Made by a program: the position numbers and the translations under genes. Source: Deltaproteobacteria bacterium (lineage in GTDB: Bacteria; Desulfobacterota; Desulfobacteria; Desulfobacterales; JAUVGT01). From it: a stretch of 10,791 nt of DNA. Positions 7,216-10,791 of this stretch are shown here, in pieces. The stretch is from NCBI GenBank assembly GCA_030593645.1, contig JAUVGT010000149.1, positions 1 to 10,791 of the forward strand. Reading direction: 5' to 3'. Each line of letters opens with the position of its first letter. The stretch's first letter is position 1. The notes beneath the pieces were generated by a model, which was not told the origin of the DNA, made no database searches, and saw only the letters and a list, made by a program, of their open reading frames with translations.

Positions 7216-8154
7216 TTGAAAAAAATCGCATTTCTATTTCCGGGTCAGGGATCACAATCTGTGGGTATGGGGCAGGACCTTTACCAGGAATATGGTTTTG
7301 TCAGGGAACTGTTTGACATGGTTGAAGAGATTTCAAAAATAAACCTGTCAAAACTCTGTTTTAAAGGTCCGATGGAAGAGTTGACCATGACGGTAAATCT
7401 TCAGCCGGCAGTTACTGTGATTAATCTTGCCTGCCTGGCAGCGATTAAAAAAGCGGGTCTGACACCTGCGCTTTCTGCCGGTCACAGTTTAGGAGAATAT
7501 GGCGCGCTGAACGCGGCGGGAATTGTCAATGAAGAAAATACGTTTAAACTGGTATACAGGCGCGGCGGATTGATGCAACGGGAATCTTTAAAAAACAAAG
7601 GAGCGATGCACGCGATTATCGGCATGAATATCGAAGAAGTATCTGAACGTGTTGAACAGGCCGCGGAAAACGGAATCGTATCGGTAGCCAATCACAACAT
7701 GGAAAAGCAGATCGTCATTACCGGTGAACCCAAAGCGGTTGAACATGCTTCTTCTCTTGCCGCCGAAAAGGGCGCCAGGACAGTGCCTTTACAAGTCAGC
7801 GGGGCCTGGCACAGTGAATTAATCCGGGGTGCGGAGAAGGAATTCAGAGAGTTTCTTGAGACCATTGAATTTAATGAACCCCAAACCACCGTCCTTTTTA
7901 ATGCCACTGCCGATTCCTGCATTGAACCCCAGGAGATCAGAGAAATCATGACCAGGCAATTATGCAGCCCTGTCAAATGGTATGATATCATGCAGAAACT
8001 CTTAAAAGAAGAAGTAGAAACCTTTGTGGAAGTCGGCCCCGGAAAAGTGTTAACCGGGCTCCTTCGAAAAACCAAACCAAAGGATTACCCCGGAAAGATC
8101 TATTCTGTCAGCGATCTGAAAAGTTTTGAGAAGTTTGTGAATGAAAACCTGTAA
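7216..8154 (+). CDS. fabD: Malonyl-CoA:acyl carrier protein transacylase
   Basis: This 312-residue enzyme moves malonyl from CoA to acyl carrier protein, supplying the extender for fatty-acid synthesis in the cytoplasm. The oxyanion motif FPGQGSQ (8-14) is followed by the nucleophile S91 in GHSLGEY, an arginine for the malonyl carboxylate in the YRRGG segment (R115/R116), and the catalytic H199 in SGAWHSEL. The C-terminal VEVGPGKVLTGL is also typical. Length fits the family (about 310). It follows hemA by 21 bases and is the last gene of the run, ending before an intrinsic terminator. fabD usually lies beside fabH, fabG or acpP, but none is here, so its placement behind tetrapyrrole genes is unusual. 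It uses a TTG start, which may lower its translation, though the Shine-Dalgarno site is strong. Confidence 0.96.
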   Translation: MKKIAFLFPGQGSQSVGMGQDLYQEYGFVRELFDMVEEISKINLSKLCFKGPMEELTMTVNLQPAVTVINLACLAAIKKAGLTPALSAGHSLGEYGALNAAGIVNEENTFKLVYRRGGLMQRESLKNKGAMHAIIGMNIEEVSERVEQAAENGIVSVANHNMEKQIVITGEPKAVEHASSLAAEKGARTVPLQVSGAWHSELIRGAEKEFREFLETIEFNEPQTTVLFNATADSCIEPQEIREIMTRQLCSPVKWYDIMQKLLKEEVETFVEVGPGKVLTGLLRKTKPKDYPGKIYSVSDLKSFEKFVNENL

Positions 8155-8210
8155 AAAGATGAACGTCGAACGTCGAACGTCCAACATCGAACGTCCAACG
8201 TCGAATGTTT
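8155..8210 (+). repeat. Heptamer tandem array, left arm of a large inverted repeat
   Basis: Seven-base units run without gaps from 8162: AACGTCG, AACGTCG, AACGTCC, AACATCG, AACGTCC, AACGTCG and a decayed AATGTTT. Together with the preceding AAAGATG (8155-8161), the segment 8155-8196 is the reverse complement of 8432-8473 with 3 mismatches in 42 bases by hand alignment. It starts directly after the fabD stop codon. Confidence 0.85.
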
Positions 8211-8309
8211 GTCCCGCCATAGCCTCGGCGACGGTGGATGGAAGACGCTTCTCTTTACCTATTTGTATTTGAATGATGAATTGGTTTCAAGATATTCAAT
8301 GAATTGTTG

Positions 8310-8339
8310 GGGCGGTCCACTGTGGCCGCCCTTTGTTTT
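8310..8339 (+). terminator. Intrinsic terminator of the fabD operon
   Basis: The stem GGGCGG-(T)-CCA (8310-8319) pairs with TGGCCGCCC (8323-8331), with one bulged T and a three-base loop CTG. The T-rich tail TTTGTTTT (8332-8339) follows. The tail is on the plus strand only, so it should end transcripts from fabD and not those from the convergent gene. Confidence 0.85.
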
Positions 8340-8424
8340 AAAGACAAGCGAAAGGTCTAATCTCCAAATAATATTTGATTGATTGGTTTTCTCAAATTTT
8401 TGATTCGGTTGAGCGAAGCGATAT

Positions 8425-9422
<998 letters not shown>

Positions 9423-9518
9423 CTTTAGCCTCTGATTTGATTCATGCTGAAAAATATGGGTTTGGAGGTTGTCTCGAATAATGTTGTCATGTCATATAGG
9501 TAATGTCGGAAAGATGGC

Positions 9519-9546
9519 CGTCATTCCTGTCTTCGCAGAAATGACG
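9519..9546. repeat. Small inverted repeat CGTCATT/AATGACG
   Basis: Seven-base arms (9519-9525 and 9540-9546) enclose 14 bases. It resembles a decayed copy of the common GTCATTCC-type dispersed hairpin. There is no flanking T-run, so it is probably not a terminator. Confidence 0.4.
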
Positions 9547-9805
9547 AGTGCCTAATATTATATTTACCGTATTATCGGGTTCACATCAAGATGTTTGTGT
9601 GATTTGGAGATTTTTTGCATTCAAAACATTTTTAGTGTATCGTTATAGAGACCCATTTTATTCATAACGACAGAATGTTTAAAACCTTTTTATTAACCTA
9701 AAAAATAAAAATGCCGTCAGTCACATACAAAGAAGATATCACTGTTCTCCGGGATTGGGCGAAAAAGAGAACCCGCCCTGCTTCCTGAACCGAATGAATG
9801 ATCCG

Positions 9806-9834
9806 TTGACAAATTAACACCGGAAGTTTATTTT
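9806..9834 (+). promoter_or_regulatory. Candidate promoter pointing into repeat copy 2
   Basis: TTGACA (9806-9811) is followed after 17 bases by TATTTT (9829-9834), four of six matches to TATAAT. The next gene in this direction is the antitoxin at 10288, beyond the palindromic repeat, so a transcript from here would carry the repeat as a hairpin in its leader. Confidence 0.3.
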
Positions 9835-9891
9835 GCTCCTATACTACCCGATAATATTAAATGCCCTCATGGTCTTCATTTTTTGTAGGGG

Positions 9892-10036
9892 CTCGTAAAA
9901 AGTCCGAATTAGACGGTTTCGTAAAAAGTTCAAATTCAAGGCGTGCAAATTTCGTAATCATGAAGCGTACTTATAGTACGTTGAATGATTGCGAAATGCA
10001 GTACAACGCAGAAGTTGGACTTTTTACGAAACCGTC
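9892..10036 (+). repeat. Family A palindromic repeat, copy 2 (complete)
   Basis: The core 9912-10036 (125 bases) ends in 22-base inverted repeats, GACGGTTTCGTAAAAAGTTCAA at 9912-9933 and its reverse complement at 10015-10036, with one mismatch. The whole core is an imperfect palindrome centred on CGTACTTATAGTACG. A second end-like sequence, CTCGTAAAAAGTCC (9892-9905), lies outside the left end, and copy 1 has the same extra end. Bases 9892-10023 match the reverse complement of 1-132 with 8 mismatches. An open frame crosses the repeat (9861-10109) but follows from the repeat itself. Confidence 0.9.
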
Positions 10037-10287
10037 ATTCTTGAATTCAAAAGAAACACAAAAGAGATCATTGCTCATCGACGAAATCATGATACTCAGA
10101 GCTATATAAGTCAATTTGAGGTAAAGATTCCTGTGCGCCATAAGATTAAATTTGGTGAATAACATATATGATACTAAGGGTTCTTCATAACGAGTGTAGA
10201 CATCGCTGATGATCATAATTCTTCATTGCAAAAAACTGAAAGATGATTTATCCTGATTTTAATATTTTAATAAAAAAGGGGAATGAT
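10037..10287. promoter_or_regulatory. Upstream region of the toxin-antitoxin pair
   Basis: This 251-base AT-rich region has no gene. TTGCAA (10226-10231) followed after 17 bases by TATCCT (10249-10254) is a modest candidate promoter for the module, about 34 bases before the antitoxin start. AT-rich partly symmetric sequence at 10255-10275 (ATTTTAATATTTTAATAAAA) could be an autoregulatory operator, but this is weak. A ribosome-binding site AGGGG lies at 10277-10281. Confidence 0.35.
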
Positions 10288-10506
10288 ATGAACATTTCAC
10301 TGCCGCTGGATAAGATGACAAACCTGGACAAGATAGCTGTAATGGAAAAGCTGTGGGATGATCTCTGCCGAGATCCCGAAACCATTCAATCACCAAACTG
10401 GCATAAGAAGGTTTTGGAGAGCAGAGAAATGGAGATAAAGGAAGGAAAGGCAAAATTTACATCTTTAAGTCAAGTAAAAGATAGAATTCGGGACCAGATT
10501 AAATGA
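10288..10506 (+). CDS. Antitoxin, addiction-module component family (PF09720-like)
   Basis: This 72-residue acidic/basic mixed helical protein resembles the putative addiction module component family (Unstab_antitox). It has the typical N-terminal part with LDKIAVMEKLWDDL (13-26), then DPETIQSPNWHKKVLESRE and a C-terminal SLSQVKDRIRDQIK, where the family usually has a W/S-EEVK-RLR ending. The known role is to bind and neutralise the toxin of the next gene and usually to repress the operon. The frame is open back to 10243, but the ATG at 10288 has AGGGG (10277-10281) at good spacing and begins the family similarity, so I start there. The stop codon overlaps the toxin start (ATGA at 10503-10506), the standard coupling of such pairs. 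Confidence 0.85.
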   Translation: MNISLPLDKMTNLDKIAVMEKLWDDLCRDPETIQSPNWHKKVLESREMEIKEGKAKFTSLSQVKDRIRDQIK

Positions 10507-10791
10507 GAATTGAACTCCTTGATGCAGCGGAGAAAGATTTACTCAATGGTTTCTGGTTTTATGAACATCAGTCGACAGGCCTCGGTAATTACTTTATCGA
10601 CTCCCTCTTTTCGGATATAGAGTCGATCCGTCTCTATGCCGGTATTCACTCCCGCCATTTCGGATACTACCGGTTACTGTCAAAAAGATTTCCATTCGCC
10701 ATTTACTACAAGTTACAAAAAGACATCATTCGGATCTATGCTGTTTTGGATTGCCGACGGAGTCCTGCATGGACTCGTAACAGGCTTTCAT
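10503..10791 (+). CDS. RelE/ParE-family toxin (cut by window edge)
   Basis: Ninety-six codons are visible and the frame is open at the last base, so the gene is partial, though probably nearly complete because the family is about 95-105 residues. It starts MRIELLDAAEKDLLNGFWFYE, then a helix with GLGNYFIDSLFSDIESI, a segment RLLSKRFPFAIYYK and the family's final strand IIRIYAVLDCRRSPAW. This fits the ParE/RelE toxin fold. ParE members poison DNA gyrase and RelE members cut mRNA on the ribosome, but residues seen by eye do not settle which. It overlaps the antitoxin stop by four bases, so the two are translationally coupled. Such pairs often stabilise chromosomal islands or simply persist as addiction elements. 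Confidence 0.85.
   Translation, partial: MRIELLDAAEKDLLNGFWFYEHQSTGLGNYFIDSLFSDIESIRLYAGIHSRHFGYYRLLSKRFPFAIYYKLQKDIIRIYAVLDCRRSPAWTRNRLS

Larger units (their letters stand above)
9423..9891. other. Long non-coding stretch between DUF4384 gene and repeat copy 2
   Basis: No gene of more than about 25 codons is convincing in these 469 bases. The stretch should contain the promoter of the minus-strand DUF4384 gene, but I see no clear -35/-10 pair. A decayed hairpin CGTCATT...AATGACG lies at 9519-9546. A possible plus-strand promoter lies at 9806-9834. The rest is AT-rich and featureless to me. Confidence 0.6.

Noticed and set aside
9546..9556. GAGTGCCTAAT resembles half of a CIRCE heat-shock operator
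   Set aside because: It has an extra base, the other half is absent, and it is not near a chaperone gene.
9711..9788. 25-codon frame starting MPSVTYKEDI
   Set aside because: It is too short, with no clear Shine-Dalgarno site and no partner; it could be a gene remnant but nothing supports it.
9861..10109. Plus-strand open frame of 82 codons
   Set aside because: It is mostly the translated family A repeat and the same repeat at 1-132 shows it is not a gene.
9971..10216. Minus-strand open frame of 81 codons
   Set aside because: It shares half its length with repeat copy 2 and has no recognisable domain.

Overview
The window looks like a chromosomal segment of a mesophilic Gram-negative bacterium, most likely a sulfate-reducing Desulfobacterota (Desulfobacteraceae-like). 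This is an inference, not a proof. It rests on the gene set (precorrin-2 dehydrogenase, CcsB-type cytochrome c assembly protein and glutamyl-tRNA reductase side by side), moderate GC, and many small palindromic intergenic repeats of a kind I associate with that group. There is no phage, plasmid, transposase or CRISPR signature.

Layout from left to right: an edge-cut copy of a ~130-bp palindromic repeat (family A); a non-coding leader; clpB (disaggregase); a hairpin repeat acting as a plausible terminator; a second, longer palindrome; a metallo-beta-lactamase-fold hydrolase; a 127-bp element bounded by perfect 18-bp inverted repeats; then a tight four-gene run of precorrin-2 dehydrogenase, ccsB, hemA and fabD. 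After fabD comes a convergent intergenic region with an intrinsic terminator framed by two inverted arrays of 7-bp repeats. A secreted DUF4384 protein follows on the minus strand, then a long non-coding stretch, a second copy of family A in opposite orientation, and a type II toxin-antitoxin pair whose toxin runs off the right edge.

Functionally, the 4371-8154 run joins the first committed step of tetrapyrrole synthesis (HemA), the siroheme branch (precorrin-2 oxidation/ferrochelation) and heme delivery to c-type cytochromes (CcsB). This would suit an organism with a high demand for siroheme and multiheme cytochromes. FabD is the lipid-synthesis outlier in the run. ClpB, the hydrolase, the DUF4384 protein and the toxin-antitoxin pair are not obviously linked to it.

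I found no convincing undescribed multi-gene system. The most unusual content is the density and diversity of short repeats: five to six structurally different families sit in nearly every intergenic gap, and one of them supplies a stop codon.
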